From assembly GCF_001894825.1 (NCBI RefSeq), contig NZ_BCWY01000041.1, positions 1-64,000 on the forward strand: a stretch of 64,000 nucleotides of DNA. The letters are read 5' to 3'. Both the position numbers and the translations under genes were made by a program. This document shows positions 51,553 through 61,046 of this stretch, one piece after another. Position 1 is the stretch's first letter; the number at the start of each line of letters is the position of its first letter. This DNA comes from Rhodococcus jostii NBRC 16295 (GTDB lineage Bacteria > Actinomycetota > Actinomycetes > Mycobacteriales > Mycobacteriaceae). Below the pieces are notes generated by a model. The model was not told where the DNA came from. It worked only from the letters and a program-made list of their open reading frames with translations, and ran no database searches.

Positions 51553-52669
51553 ACTCTTGGATGAAGTGCTGCGTCGGACCTCTCGCGGCGAGACCCTCGG
51601 GCTCGCCACCGTCGTGGCCACCTTCCACTCGGCCCCGCGTGAGCCCGGTGCGGCGATGCTGGTCGCCGCGGATGGCACCGTGAGCGGCAGCGTCTCTGGC
51701 GGATGTGTCGAGGGTGCCGTCTACGACCTGGCCAGCGAGGTCGTCAACCACGAGGTTCCGGTGCTGCAGCGTTACGGTGTCACCGACGAGGACGCGTTCT
51801 CTGTCGGGCTCACCTGCGGCGGGATCCTAGACGTGTTCGTGGAGAAGATCGTCGATGCACCATGGCTCCGGCTACTCGGCGATTCGGTTGCCGCCGAACG
51901 GCCGGTCGCGTTGGCCACGGTGATAGAACATCCCGATCGGGCGGTGCGCGGTGCTCACCTGCTGGTGTGGCCGGACGAGCGGTGGGGTTCCCTCGGCTCG
52001 GAGAGCGCCGACGAGGCGGTCACCGATGACGTGCGGGGGGTGCTGGCAACCGGGCGTAGCGTCTCGCTGCATTATGGTCCGGCCGGCCAGCGCCGCGGCG
52101 AGGGCATGACGGTGTTCGTCTCGTCGTACGAGCCGCAACCGCGGATGCTGGTGTTCGGCGCGATCGACTTCGCAGCCGCGCTGGCGCGGCTGGGCTCGTT
52201 CCTCGGCTACCGGGTGACCGTATGCGATGCACGGCCGGTGTTCGCCACCGCGAGCCGGTTTCCAGAGGCGGACGAGGTGATCGTCGACTGGCCACACCGA
52301 TACCTGGAGAAGGAGCTCCAGGCGGGCAGGTTGGATCGGCGCACCGTGGTCACGGTGCTGACCCATGACCTGAAGTTCGACATTCCGCTGTTGTCCGTCG
52401 CGTTGCGTGCCGACCTTGGCTACGTGGGCGCGATGGGTTCCCGGAAAACTCACGCAGACCGGATAAATCGCCTGCGCGAGCAGGGGTTCAGCTCAGCAGA
52501 GCTGGAACGCCTGTCCTCGCCCATAGGCCTCGATCTCGGCGCGCGCACCCCTGAGGAGACTGCGGTGTCGATCGCCGCGGAAATCATTTCCCTGCGCTGG
52601 GGCGGCCAGGGTGTGCGTCTTTCCGCGCTACAGGGCCCTATCCACCGCGACAGCGCGGTCGTACGGTGA
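51545..52669 (+). CDS. XdhC family protein (molybdenum cofactor maturation)
   Basis: A 374-residue XdhC/CoxI-type protein that binds molybdopterin cofactor, promotes its sulfuration, and delivers it to xanthine dehydrogenase-family apoenzymes. XdhC_CoxI domain: TFHSAPREPGAAMLVAADGT, SGSVSGGCVEGAVYDLA. Rossmann domain: MLVFGAIDFAAALARLGSFL, VTVCDARPVFATASRFPEAD, GAMGSRKTHADRINRLREQG. It overlaps the VWA gene by 8 bp. Together with MoxR and VWA this is the normal accessory set for a CoxLMS-type enzyme. Confidence 0.92.
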   Translation: MRELLDEVLRRTSRGETLGLATVVATFHSAPREPGAAMLVAADGTVSGSVSGGCVEGAVYDLASEVVNHEVPVLQRYGVTDEDAFSVGLTCGGILDVFVEKIVDAPWLRLLGDSVAAERPVALATVIEHPDRAVRGAHLLVWPDERWGSLGSESADEAVTDDVRGVLATGRSVSLHYGPAGQRRGEGMTVFVSSYEPQPRMLVFGAIDFAAALARLGSFLGYRVTVCDARPVFATASRFPEADEVIVDWPHRYLEKELQAGRLDRRTVVTVLTHDLKFDIPLLSVALRADLGYVGAMGSRKTHADRINRLREQGFSSAELERLSSPIGLDLGARTPEETAVSIAAEIISLRWGGQGVRLSALQGPIHRDSAVVR

Positions 52670-53031
52670 CCGTTCCCCGGCAATTTGTGTACAAATTGGT
52701 ATCAGTGTGTGGTGGCCGTGGCCCGTCCAGATTACTTAATATGGGTGTCGCCGTGGAAGTGAAGTACCGCTAGACGGTTTCGCGACTGATACCGAATCCG
52801 TTTGCCCCGGGAGGCTCTGGCTTCGCCACCGAGACCCCTCGGTGCAGGCGAGGTGATCGGCGACAGAGCCGTGCGTCCCGGATGCTATTGATCCAAACTC
52901 GGAGAGCGGCGATCCCCGTCACTGGGCAGGGCGACCTCGAGATGCGGCTCGCGCGGCGATACATGACTACTGTGATTTCCAGCTCATCGACACGCGGTTA
53001 TACTTTCCTCACCGCCGGATTCGGATCATTG
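52670..53031. other. convergent gap with a palindrome, no gene
   Basis: About 360 bp between the XdhC gene and the end of the MHS transporter gene. Apart from the palindrome at 52681-52698, no feature was recognised. Confidence 0.5.
52681..52698. promoter_or_regulatory. palindrome resembling a GntR-type operator
   Basis: CAATTTGT-GT-ACAAATTG: perfect 8-bp arms around a 2-bp centre, in an AT-rich patch unlike its surroundings. The core TTGTGTACAA is compatible with the TNGTNNNACNA pattern of FadR/VanR-type GntR regulators. No gene starts nearby, so it may be left over from a lost gene. Confidence 0.5.
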
Positions 53032-54366
53032 CTAATCAGACTGCAGCTCAATACCTTTGGTCTCCTTTACGGAGAAGACTGTCACGAGGGTGAGGACTGC
53101 ACAGAATACGAAGTACCCTGCGGGTGCGAGCGAGTTTCCGGTGGCGTCGATCAGCCAGGTCGCGATGAACGGTGCTGTGCCGCCGAGGAACATGGTCGTG
53201 ATGTTGTTCCCGAGCGCGAGCCCGCTGTAGCGCACCGAGGCCTTAAGCATCTCGGCGTAGGTCACATATGTGGCGCCGTTGACGACCGACACTGCGACGA
53301 ATAGTACCGACTGGCCCACGACCGCCTGCCAGACACTGCCGCCTGCCATCAGCATGAACATCGGAATGCCCAGCACCACAGACGCCGCGCTGCCGGCGAA
53401 GAGCACCGGCTTGCGGCCGTACTTGTCCGCGAGATAACCCGAGATCGGAAGCGTGATCACACCCAGAACCAGCGCCAGCGAGGTGGACAGGAACGCCATC
53501 GACGAGGAGTACCCCCCTTGGGTCTGTAGGTAGGTCGCCGCGTACACCGAGGCAATGTAGTACCCACCCACGATGAGGGCACCGAGAAAAACGATCTTCA
53601 GAAGGCTCATGCCAGAGGTGCTCAAGAGCTCCTTCACGGGAATCTTCTTCGTCTCGCCCTTATCCGCCAACTCCTGGAACTGCGGAGTGTCCTCCATGGA
53701 GTTCCGGATCCAGATACCGACGACACCCATCATCAGGCTCAACAGGAACGGCACACGCCACGCCCAATGGAGGATCTGCTCGTGGGTGAAGATCGAGGTC
53801 AAAGCGAGCGCGACCAGCGAGGCCACCAGTGAACCCAGGTAGGCCCCTGAATTGACCATCGACGTTTGGGTGGCGCGCCAACGCGCGGGCGCCGATTCAG
53901 AGACGAATGCGTTGGCGCCGCCGATCTCGCCACCCGCAGCGAAGCCCTGCAAGCAACGCGCGAGCACGATTGTTAACGTGGCCCACACGCCAAGGGTGAC
54001 ATATGTGGGCATGAAGCCAATCGCCGCCGTGGCGAGCGCCATGAGAAGGATCGTCCACGAGAGAGCGTTCTTGCGGCCGTACTTGTCACCGATGTGGCCG
54101 AAGAAGATACCGCCGGGGATGCGAAGGAAGAAAGCAACAGCGAAGGTAGCGAATGTGCCAAGCAGTGCAGCGGTGTCATTCTCCGAGACGAAGAACAGCG
54201 AGGCGATGATGGTCGCCATATAGCCGTAGATGGCGAAGTCATAGTACTCGACAACAGTGCCCACCATGGCCGCCCGGATGACCTTGACGGGCGACTGGCG
54301 CTGCGGCTCTGTCAGTGCCGTATCGGCGATGCCCGCGGCTGGGGGCATGGCGTCTTTTCCAAACAT
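53032..54366 (-). CDS. MHS-type major facilitator transporter
   Basis: A 444-residue proton symporter of the metabolite:H+ symporter branch (ShiA/KgtP/ProP-like), with 12 hydrophobic helices. Typical motifs: GTVVEYYDFAIYGYMATIIA, GGIFFGHIGDKYGRKNAL after helix 2, CLQGFAAGGEIGGANAFVSE, and GYLADKYGRKPVLFAGSAA. The frame reaches 54405, but MFGKDAM at 54366 is a more natural start. Substrates of this branch are carboxylates and related polar compounds. It is on the same strand as the hydroxylase operon downstream of it, and may import the hydroxylase substrate. Confidence 0.9.
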   Translation of the reverse strand: MFGKDAMPPAAGIADTALTEPQRQSPVKVIRAAMVGTVVEYYDFAIYGYMATIIASLFFVSENDTAALLGTFATFAVAFFLRIPGGIFFGHIGDKYGRKNALSWTILLMALATAAIGFMPTYVTLGVWATLTIVLARCLQGFAAGGEIGGANAFVSESAPARWRATQTSMVNSGAYLGSLVASLVALALTSIFTHEQILHWAWRVPFLLSLMMGVVGIWIRNSMEDTPQFQELADKGETKKIPVKELLSTSGMSLLKIVFLGALIVGGYYIASVYAATYLQTQGGYSSSMAFLSTSLALVLGVITLPISGYLADKYGRKPVLFAGSAASVVLGIPMFMLMAGGSVWQAVVGQSVLFVAVSVVNGATYVTYAEMLKASVRYSGLALGNNITTMFLGGTAPFIATWLIDATGNSLAPAGYFVFCAVLTLVTVFSVKETKGIELQSD

Positions 54367-54475
54367 CGGTGTCCTTAGCTTAGTTAGTGTCGCGTGTGGC
54401 AACACGATTGACGATGTCGGATTCCGACTGTTGTCGGGTCATGTAGCCGCACGGGACGAGACGCTGCAGGCGAAC

Positions 54476-56824
54476 TCAGCCGTCCAGCACTCCGAGCAGC
54501 TCCAGGATCCGCGTAGGAGTGAGGGGCGTCTCGGCCACCCGGCCCCGTCCAACCTGCGCGAGTGCGTCATCGATCGCGCAAAGCAGCGCGGCCGGAGCGA
54601 GCACCGTGCCACCTTCGCCCACGCCGCGAGAGCCGATCATCTTGTCTGTCTCGAACTCCAGGTGTTCGATCTCGATCTCGGGAACATCCGCCGCCGAGGG
54701 CATTAGGTAGTCCATGAACGTCGACGACAAGTGCTGCCCGTCATCGCCGTAGGCGGAGTGCTCGTACATCATCCCACCGATTCCCATGGCGATACCGCCG
54801 ATGACCTGGCCGTCGACGACGGCCGGGTTTATGACCCGCCCGCAGTCTTCGACGACGAGGAATCGGATGATCTCGACCATGCCCGTCTCCTGGTCGATCT
54901 CCACCCAGCATGCGTGGCTGGCCTGTGAGAAGCCGCCATTCTCGCCGTCGTAGCTGGCGACGTACTCAAGGTTCGTGTTCGCGCCTGGCGGCATCTGTTC
55001 GGGGGCGAGGTAGCACCCCATGGCGATTTGCGCCATGGGCACCGAAGCCCCGGGCGCGCCTTTCACTGCGACGATGCCGTTCTCGATCTGCAGGTCGTCC
55101 ACGTTCGCCTCGAGCATGGCTGACGCGATGTCGAGGATCCGCCGTTTCAGCTCGCGGGAGGCGAGAACGATCGCGCCGCTGGCCATGGTCCCGGCGCGGC
55201 TAGCGCCGGTGCCAATCATCCCAAACGGCGTTGCGTCGGTGTCGCCCCAGACAACGCGGACGTCCTCGAATGCCACACCGAGTTCGTCACCGATCAGCTG
55301 GGCGAAGGTGGTCTCGTGGCCCTGGCCGTGCGGTACCTGCGGGGTGAAGACCGTAACTTTGCCGTCGATCTCGATCCGCATCCGGGCGGGCTCTGCGCAG
55401 AAGGGGAAACCGGCGCCAGCCCAGAAGTCGGGAGTGCCCGGCTCGGGGTTGATATGGGTGCTGAGCCCGAATCCGATCAGCCTGCCTTCGGCACGGGCTT
55501 GCTCCTGATCGCGCGCGATTGCGTCCAGGTCGATCCGCTCGATGAGCGTTTCGAGTGTTTCGGCGGCCGTGCAATTCTCGAGCGTGACATTGGTGATCAT
55601 CTTGGTTGGCTGGTCGTCGAGCGTCAGCATGTTGCGCCTGCGCACCTCCACTGGCGAGATGCCAACCTCCTGAGCGATCTTGTCGAGCATTCGCTCGCGC
55701 ACGATCGTTTCGACGGCACCGGGTCCCCTCAGGGAGACGTAGCTCGCCTTGTTGGTGGCCACGATTTTGTGACTGAACTGATAGGCGGGCAGGCGGTACG
55801 GCCCGGGGAGGCACATGCGCATGAGTCCGGGGAAGAGGGTGCTCGGTAAGTTGATCGGGTAGGCGCCGTGGTCGAGCAGCACCGCCACGCGCAGACCTAG
55901 CAGGGTGCCGTTGGACGTTACCGCCGCCTCGATGTTGACCTGCTCCTCGCGGGCTCCGCCAGCGGCGGTGAGATTCTCATGGCGGTCTTCGACCCACTTG
56001 AGCACCGCGCCGAGATGCTTCGCCGCAGCGCACAGGGCGACGTCCTCACGATAGACCGAGAACTTGAGGCCGAAGGAGCCGCCGATGTCGTTGGCGGTCA
56101 CCCGGATCTGGTGGATTGGGTGGTTGATCAACTCCGCCAGGACGAACCGCAGGGTGTGGCTGGTCTGGGTGGAGGCCTCGTAGGTGAGCTGGCCTGTTCC
56201 ACGGTCGAAGGTGGCGACGCCACCGCGCCCCTCCATCGGCACCGGCGCCCAGCGGTGCTGCGAGAAGCTCTCGGTGACCACATGGTCTGCCATGGAGAAC
56301 GCGGCCTCGATGTCGCCGAAGAGTTGGTCGTCGGAGTGGATAATGTTGCCCGGCACATCATCGAAGAGCTGCGGCGCGCCATCGGCGAGCCCGGCGGTCG
56401 TGCTCATCACCGGCTCGAGGACCTCATATTCCACCGTGATCAGCCCAGCCGCGTCCTCGGCCAAATAGCGGTTCTCGGCCACGACCAGGGCGACAGGCTC
56501 GCCGACAAATCGGACTACGTCACGCGCGATCGCCGGATAGGACGGGCAGTGCAGGCCGGGGATGGGCAGCGCAAAGTTGAGGTCGTTGGTGATTGCGCTC
56601 ATGTCGGCGCCCGTGAAGATATGCACCACACCCTCGAGTTCGCGCGCCGCGGTGACATCGATGCTGGTGATCCGGGCGTGCGCCACCGAGCTGCGCAGGA
56701 AGTAGCAATGCAGCATCGAGCGGTCCTGCACGTCGCTGACGTAGCGGCCCGCCCCGGTGAGGAGGCGGACGTCTTCCTTGCGTCCGATCCGTGCGCCGAC
56801 CAGACCTGAGATTACGCCAGCCAT
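54476..56824 (-). CDS. molybdenum hydroxylase large subunit (xanthine dehydrogenase family)
   Basis: A 782-residue molybdopterin-binding subunit of the CoxL/XdhB type. N-terminal GARIGRKEDVRLLTGAGRYV, FVGEPVALVVAENRYLAEDA, cofactor motifs GGSFGLKFSVYREDVALCA and VPHGQGHETTFAQLIGDELG, and the C-terminal GSRGVGEGGTVLAP with the catalytic Glu. The active-site loop reads ASYVSLRGPGAVET, not the AYRCSFR of form I CO dehydrogenase nor AYRGAGR, so CO is not the expected substrate; hydroxylation of an N-heterocycle or similar is more likely. The ATG overlaps the stop of the [2Fe-2S] subunit gene. Length and motifs indicate an intact gene. Confidence 0.92.
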   Translation of the reverse strand: MAGVISGLVGARIGRKEDVRLLTGAGRYVSDVQDRSMLHCYFLRSSVAHARITSIDVTAARELEGVVHIFTGADMSAITNDLNFALPIPGLHCPSYPAIARDVVRFVGEPVALVVAENRYLAEDAAGLITVEYEVLEPVMSTTAGLADGAPQLFDDVPGNIIHSDDQLFGDIEAAFSMADHVVTESFSQHRWAPVPMEGRGGVATFDRGTGQLTYEASTQTSHTLRFVLAELINHPIHQIRVTANDIGGSFGLKFSVYREDVALCAAAKHLGAVLKWVEDRHENLTAAGGAREEQVNIEAAVTSNGTLLGLRVAVLLDHGAYPINLPSTLFPGLMRMCLPGPYRLPAYQFSHKIVATNKASYVSLRGPGAVETIVRERMLDKIAQEVGISPVEVRRRNMLTLDDQPTKMITNVTLENCTAAETLETLIERIDLDAIARDQEQARAEGRLIGFGLSTHINPEPGTPDFWAGAGFPFCAEPARMRIEIDGKVTVFTPQVPHGQGHETTFAQLIGDELGVAFEDVRVVWGDTDATPFGMIGTGASRAGTMASGAIVLASRELKRRILDIASAMLEANVDDLQIENGIVAVKGAPGASVPMAQIAMGCYLAPEQMPPGANTNLEYVASYDGENGGFSQASHACWVEIDQETGMVEIIRFLVVEDCGRVINPAVVDGQVIGGIAMGIGGMMYEHSAYGDDGQHLSSTFMDYLMPSAADVPEIEIEHLEFETDKMIGSRGVGEGGTVLAPAALLCAIDDALAQVGRGRVAETPLTPTRILELLGVLDG

Positions 56825-57327
56825 CAGTGTTCCGTCTCCGTGGCGCCAGCGGCGGCGGTCCCCGCTGCCAGTGCCCGCTCAACGCCGTCGATGATTTGCT
56901 GGTATCCCGTGCAGCGGCACGTATTACCAGAGAGCTCCCTCCGGATCTGTGCGCGGGATTCGGGACGGGTGCCCTCGGCGATCATGGAGCAAATGGACAT
57001 GACGAAACCGGGGGTGCAGAACCCGCATTGGAACGCGTTACTCTCGCGCAGGGCCTGCTGCACGGGGTGTAGCACGCCGTCCTTTGCCAGCCCCTCGACT
57101 GTCGTGATCTCGTGGCCGTCGACCTGCACTGCGAGCTGCAAACAGGAACGCGCAGCCTCGCCATCGAGCATCACGGTGCACGCGCCGCATACGCCGTGTT
57201 CGCATCCGAGATGGGTTCCGGTCAGCCCGAGATCTTCCCGGAGAAAGTCGGCGAGCGTGCGCCGGGCCTCGACGGTGGCGGTACGGTTTCTGCCGTTCAC
57301 CGTCACTGTGATCTCACGTGTGGTCAT
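56824..57327 (-). CDS. molybdenum hydroxylase [2Fe-2S] subunit
   Basis: A 167-residue CoxS/XdhC-type small subunit relaying electrons from molybdenum to FAD. It has the plant-type cluster GCEHGVCGACTVMLDG plus a later Cys (residues ~41-62) and the second cluster CGFCTPGFVMS with NTCRCTGYQQIIDGV. The C-terminal ~15 residues are an Ala/Thr-rich tail. It overlaps both neighbours (4 bp with the FAD subunit, 1 bp with the large subunit), so the three are coupled. Confidence 0.94.
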   Translation of the reverse strand: MTTREITVTVNGRNRTATVEARRTLADFLREDLGLTGTHLGCEHGVCGACTVMLDGEAARSCLQLAVQVDGHEITTVEGLAKDGVLHPVQQALRESNAFQCGFCTPGFVMSICSMIAEGTRPESRAQIRRELSGNTCRCTGYQQIIDGVERALAAGTAAAGATETEH

Positions 57328-58199
57328 CGGTTCTCCCGGGCGTGTGTGGTGGCGGAGGTCAGGGCACGGCGAATGAGCACGCCGGCGACGTGGCGGCGGT
57401 AGGCGGCCGAGGCGTGCAGGTCGGACGTGGGGCTGATGCCCTCGAGCGCGGCGGCTGCTGCGTCGGCAATGGCTTTCTCGACGGGGGCCTGTCCGGCGAG
57501 GGCGGCCTCGGCCCTGTTCGCCCGAACGGGGGTGGTACCCACCCCGGACACCGCGACCCGGGCCTCGGCGACCGTGTCACCGTCGAGACGTACGACTGCG
57601 GCGACGCCCGCCATCGCGAAGCCGACATGCTTACGGGATAGCTCCTCGTAGGCCGCGCCGGTGCCCGATGCGGCGGACCGGACACGCACAGCGGTGAGGA
57701 TCTCGTCATCGGCAAGTCGGGTGCTGAAGGGCCCGGTAAAGAACTCGGCTGCCGGTATGACGCGCTCGCCGGCCGGCCCCTCCACGACAATCTCCGCATC
57801 GAGGCAGACTGCGACGGCTGGGAGCTCGGCGCCCGGGTCGGCGTGGGCCAGGCTCCCGCCGATGGTGCCGCGGTTACGGATCGCAGGGTAGCCGATGAGC
57901 CGGACAGCCTCGGCCAGAAGAGGGCATGCGCGGCGAACCACATCGGAGCGCTCCGCTGTGCGCTGCCGGACAAGCGCGCCGATGGTCAGCAGGCCATCCG
58001 CCTCGGAGATCTCGCTCAGCGCGGCGATCCCGTTGATGTCCACGATCCTGGTGGGGTGAGCCAGGCGGAAGTTCAGCTGCGGCATCAGGCTCTGTCCCCC
58101 GGCAAGGACCTTGGTGGCACCTCCGTCCGTGTTGGTCAGGGCCTCCACCGCCGCAGTCAGCGACGTCGGCGACAGATATTCGAAGGCAGCGGGTTTCAT
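57324..58199 (-). CDS. molybdenum hydroxylase FAD-binding subunit
   Basis: A 291-residue CoxM-type medium subunit. FAD pyrophosphate loops: LAGGQSLMPQLNFRLAHP (about residues 31-48) and IRNRGTIGGSLAHADPGAEL. C-terminal CO_deh_flav_C domain: YEELSRKHVGFAMAGVAAVV. ATG 58199 (MKPAAFEYLSPTSL) is preferred to the upstream in-frame start at 58232. First gene of the operon; the 14-bp operator at 58364-58377 lies about 165 bp upstream. A decayed duplicate of this promoter region is found at 62.86-63.01 kb. Confidence 0.92.
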   Translation of the reverse strand: MKPAAFEYLSPTSLTAAVEALTNTDGGATKVLAGGQSLMPQLNFRLAHPTRIVDINGIAALSEISEADGLLTIGALVRQRTAERSDVVRRACPLLAEAVRLIGYPAIRNRGTIGGSLAHADPGAELPAVAVCLDAEIVVEGPAGERVIPAAEFFTGPFSTRLADDEILTAVRVRSAASGTGAAYEELSRKHVGFAMAGVAAVVRLDGDTVAEARVAVSGVGTTPVRANRAEAALAGQAPVEKAIADAAAAALEGISPTSDLHASAAYRRHVAGVLIRRALTSATTHARENR

Positions 58200-58363
58200 C
58201 GCCCACACACTTCCTTGTGCGACCTGCCACACGGCGCCGTTCGAGGGCTCCGGTCGGACCGCGAGCCCTGCGCCGCACGTCGTCCATCTTCCTCAAGTCT
58301 TGAACGAATCACTGGATTCTCCAATCGAAACGTGCGTTCGCCACGGCAAGCATGTCCGAATAA

Positions 58364-58377
58364 CTAACGTACGTATG
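58364..58377. promoter_or_regulatory. 14-bp operator (CTAACG-TA-CGTATG) before the molybdenum hydroxylase operon
   Basis: Same 2-bp-spacer class as the site at 49544-49557 before the accessory operon, which ties the two operons to one regulator. Confidence 0.6.
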
Positions 58378-58559
58378 CACGGCCACGAACGTACATTTAG
58401 TCAGTTCTACTTGTCAATAGCCGCAGGTCGCTGCTATATCACGGAGTAGCCAAGGCGGCGACAGCGGGCTTCCCACCACATGAGGTCGAAGCGCTGCCGA
58501 TCGGGCTCAGTGGTCTGCCGCGAAGATCTCAGACAATGGAGATCGCCAAATTCGGTCCG

Positions 58560-58700
58560 CGATCGCGGTGTGCTGGTAACTGTAGTAGACCTCGTTCGGG
58601 AAGCTGTAGTCGAGCGCCGAATGCCGCCGCCGTGAGTGGTAAAACCCGTCAATGTACTTCATCAGGTCCTGTCGTGCATGATGTTTCGCCGCAGAGGCCG
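58560..58700 (-). pseudogene. IS3-type transposase C-terminal fragment
   Basis: The minus strand encodes DLMKYIDGFYHSRRRHSALD followed by YSFPNEVYYS, matching the C-terminal integrase motif (YxxxxYNxxRRHSxLGYxSP) of IS3 OrfB. Only about 45 codons remain. Confidence 0.55.
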
Positions 58701-58742
58701 TTCGGTGGCGGATTCAACCGGCCGTCTCGGCACAACGTTGTT

Positions 58743-59105
58743 TCACTGACTAGCGTTGCCCGGTAGGAACTTCGGTAGGTATGCGCCCATCGAGGACTTG
58801 CGTGGGTGGTTGTTCAATGTCGCCGCGATGGCGTCGAGTTCGCGTCTTTCATAGCGAGAGATGTTTAAGGCCTGAAGCATTGCGCAGTGGTCCGTTGGTG
58901 ATCGTCTTCGCCCTTCGCTGCCACGCGCAGGCTGTAACTGTCGCAGAAGTAGACCTTGATGCCGTAAGCCGATCCCGGTGTGCCGATGTTCGTGGTTGTA
59001 CCAGTTAGTGAAGCTCTCCATGAATCACTTTGCCTCACAGAGTGCTCCGCACCGTTCAGGGAACTCCGGTCCGTACTTCAACGTCTTGAAACAACGACGC
59101 CGAAT
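58743..59105 (-). pseudogene. chimeric transposase debris (IS3-like joined to IS30-like)
   Basis: Reading the minus strand from 59105, FKTLKYGPEFPERCGALCEA and then, after a frame change, SFTNWYNHEHRHTGIGLR match another IS3 OrfB. Further along, RRELDAIAATLNNHPRKS resembles the C-terminus of IS30-type transposases. At least two old insertions have therefore been spliced together. They separate the hydroxylase promoter from the amine oxidase gene. Confidence 0.55.
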
Positions 59106-59131
59106 CACCCCACTTCGTCGGACCAAGCCCT

Positions 59132-60517
59132 CTAGCCGATCGACGTTGCGGCGGGACTCGAGGATGCCCCTCCCAGCACAGTTATCTGTTGGCTGCCGAC
59201 GTGGCGCATCTCCCGCACCTGCCGCCCCGCGCGAAGGCCGGACTCGATCGCGCCGTCGATGAATCCGCACCAGCCGCTTGCGATATCTGATGTAGCGAAG
59301 ACGAGTCGGCCCTCGGGCCGCGCGAAGTTCTTGTGCGGCGCGAAGCGCGCGAGCTGGCCGAGTTTCGGGAACGGCCAACCACCCCCGGCGAAATCGTCGT
59401 AGTCCATATATGTGCCGGCGGCGATCTCAGCAACCTCGACGTGCGGGAGAATGTCCTGGATCGCCGCCGTGACCTCTTCCAGATCGTGAGCATCGTTAAG
59501 GGTAGGACTGCCGAAGAGTCCAATTACCTGTTCGTCCGACGATCGCTGGTGGGCGGACCACATCATGCCAATCGGATGCCCAGCATGAGGCTGAACGTAA
59601 AAGCGACGACTCTCTCCTCGGATCACGGCGACGATCCTCGACCCGCGTGGTACCTGCATACCCTCGCGGGCAGCCGAAGCTCGATCGGCCGACAGAGCCG
59701 GCGAGAACTCGATGCGCGGCCAGATACCCGACGGGGTCGCGATGACTGCGGTCGGGGCAGAGAAGGTGTCATGGCTTGCGGTGTCCACCCGGACGCCGTC
59801 CTGGTCGCTGGTCACGGCCGTCACCGGGTCGTTGAGGCGAAGTTCGGCTCCGCCGTCGGCGATCATCGCGTTGATGAGGCTGACCGTGCCGCGGGCCAAC
59901 TTGTAGCCGAACACCGCCTCCTGGTTTGCCTCGTAGTTGTGGCCGGACAGCGCCCACCAGCGCATCAGCGTCAGGAAGCTGCTCTTCGAGACGTCGTCGC
60001 CCGATTCCAAACTGAGGAGGCCGGCGAGGTACGCGTCGTCGTCGGGCGAAAGGTCCATCTGGTCGAGTCGATCGCGGACCGAGAGCTGGTCGAGATCTGC
60101 CACCATCTCGCCTGCGAACTGCGGATCGAAAGGACGCGGAACCGCCCCCCGTGACGGCTCGAAGAACCGCTCGAGCAAGGCCTTCTCGCGACGCTCGTGT
60201 TCTTCGAAGCCGTACCACTTCAGGCCTGAGCCTGCCGGAACCAGCGCCCACTCGGGCGGTTCCGCTCCGGCCACGATCTCAGTGTCAAGGCCGTACCGGC
60301 TGATCTCCGACCACGTGTGCGGCTGAAGCCAGTGGACATAGGTGCCGCCGATCTCGATGAGCTCGCCATCGGTCAGCCGCGACGTCCACGTTCGTCCTCC
60401 CACCCTGTCCCGTGCTTCGAGCAGGACGGTGCGAAGCCCCCGTGTCGAGCATTCACGTGCCGCCGTGGCGCCCGCAAATCCGGCGCCTATGACGATGACG
60501 TCGTAGTCGTAATGCAT
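59132..60517 (-). CDS. flavin-dependent amine oxidase
   Basis: A 461-residue monoamine-oxidase-type flavoprotein that would oxidise an amine to an imine/aldehyde with release of H2O2. N-terminal dinucleotide motif VIVIGAGFAGATAARECSTR, then LLEARDRVGGRTWTSRL and ELIEIGGTYVHWLQPHTW. The C-terminal FAD segment is FATSDIASGWCGFIDGAIES. Length and motifs fit the bacterial putrescine/tyramine oxidase group; the substrate is not predictable. The last ~20 residues (after REMRHVG) may be an altered tail, because transposase debris begins right after the stop. The APC permease 0.5 kb upstream, on the same strand, could import the amine. Confidence 0.9.
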   Translation of the reverse strand: MHYDYDVIVIGAGFAGATAARECSTRGLRTVLLEARDRVGGRTWTSRLTDGELIEIGGTYVHWLQPHTWSEISRYGLDTEIVAGAEPPEWALVPAGSGLKWYGFEEHERREKALLERFFEPSRGAVPRPFDPQFAGEMVADLDQLSVRDRLDQMDLSPDDDAYLAGLLSLESGDDVSKSSFLTLMRWWALSGHNYEANQEAVFGYKLARGTVSLINAMIADGGAELRLNDPVTAVTSDQDGVRVDTASHDTFSAPTAVIATPSGIWPRIEFSPALSADRASAAREGMQVPRGSRIVAVIRGESRRFYVQPHAGHPIGMMWSAHQRSSDEQVIGLFGSPTLNDAHDLEEVTAAIQDILPHVEVAEIAAGTYMDYDDFAGGGWPFPKLGQLARFAPHKNFARPEGRLVFATSDIASGWCGFIDGAIESGLRAGRQVREMRHVGSQQITVLGGASSSPAATSIG

Positions 60518-61046
60518 AACGTTTCTCCGTTCATATTCTGAGTGGTGAGTTCTAAGCTCCTGGGAAGGCCTTGCGAGCCGCCGTATTCAGATTTTCGATT
60601 GGGGGAGCGGCGGTGATCGGGCTGCAATGCGGTGAAAGAACGTCGCGTGCGGGAAGAGTTTGTTCCCCTCGAAGCACCCGCCCCGGCGGTAGCGACCCAC
60701 GCTGCCTGGCCCGCATTGGGCAACGGCCGCCACTGGGGTGCAGGAGCCCTGCTCTGGGCCCCGGTCGGGATGGTCTTGGGTGAGGCGTTGCCAGAGATAC
60801 CTGCCGCCGAATGCATGGACGGAGCCCGGGTGTGCGCCCTCGTCGTCCCGATTCTGATCAGTTGAGCTGCTGCAAGGGACAGAAGATTCATGCCAGGCGT
60901 ACGAGTGATCACTTCTAATGAAAGTCTATTCGCTGCCGCAATGTCTACAGCCATACCAGGAGTGGATCACCCTCGGTGTGGCTGTTGAGCGAAGTGGGCA
61001 GACTCTAGCGGCCAACCGGCGTTATTAGCGCGTAAGTTAGTACCAC
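60518..61046. other. no recognisable gene
   Basis: About 530 bp between the amine oxidase start and the permease stop. A plus-strand frame at 60632-60865 looks protein-like in part (WGAGALLWAPVGMVLGEAL) but matches nothing I know. No operator of either class with two good arms. Confidence 0.45.

Noticed and set aside
54476-58199. Aerobic CO dehydrogenase (form I) operon
   Set aside because: The required AYRCSFR active-site loop is absent from the large subunit; only the wider xanthine dehydrogenase family is supported.
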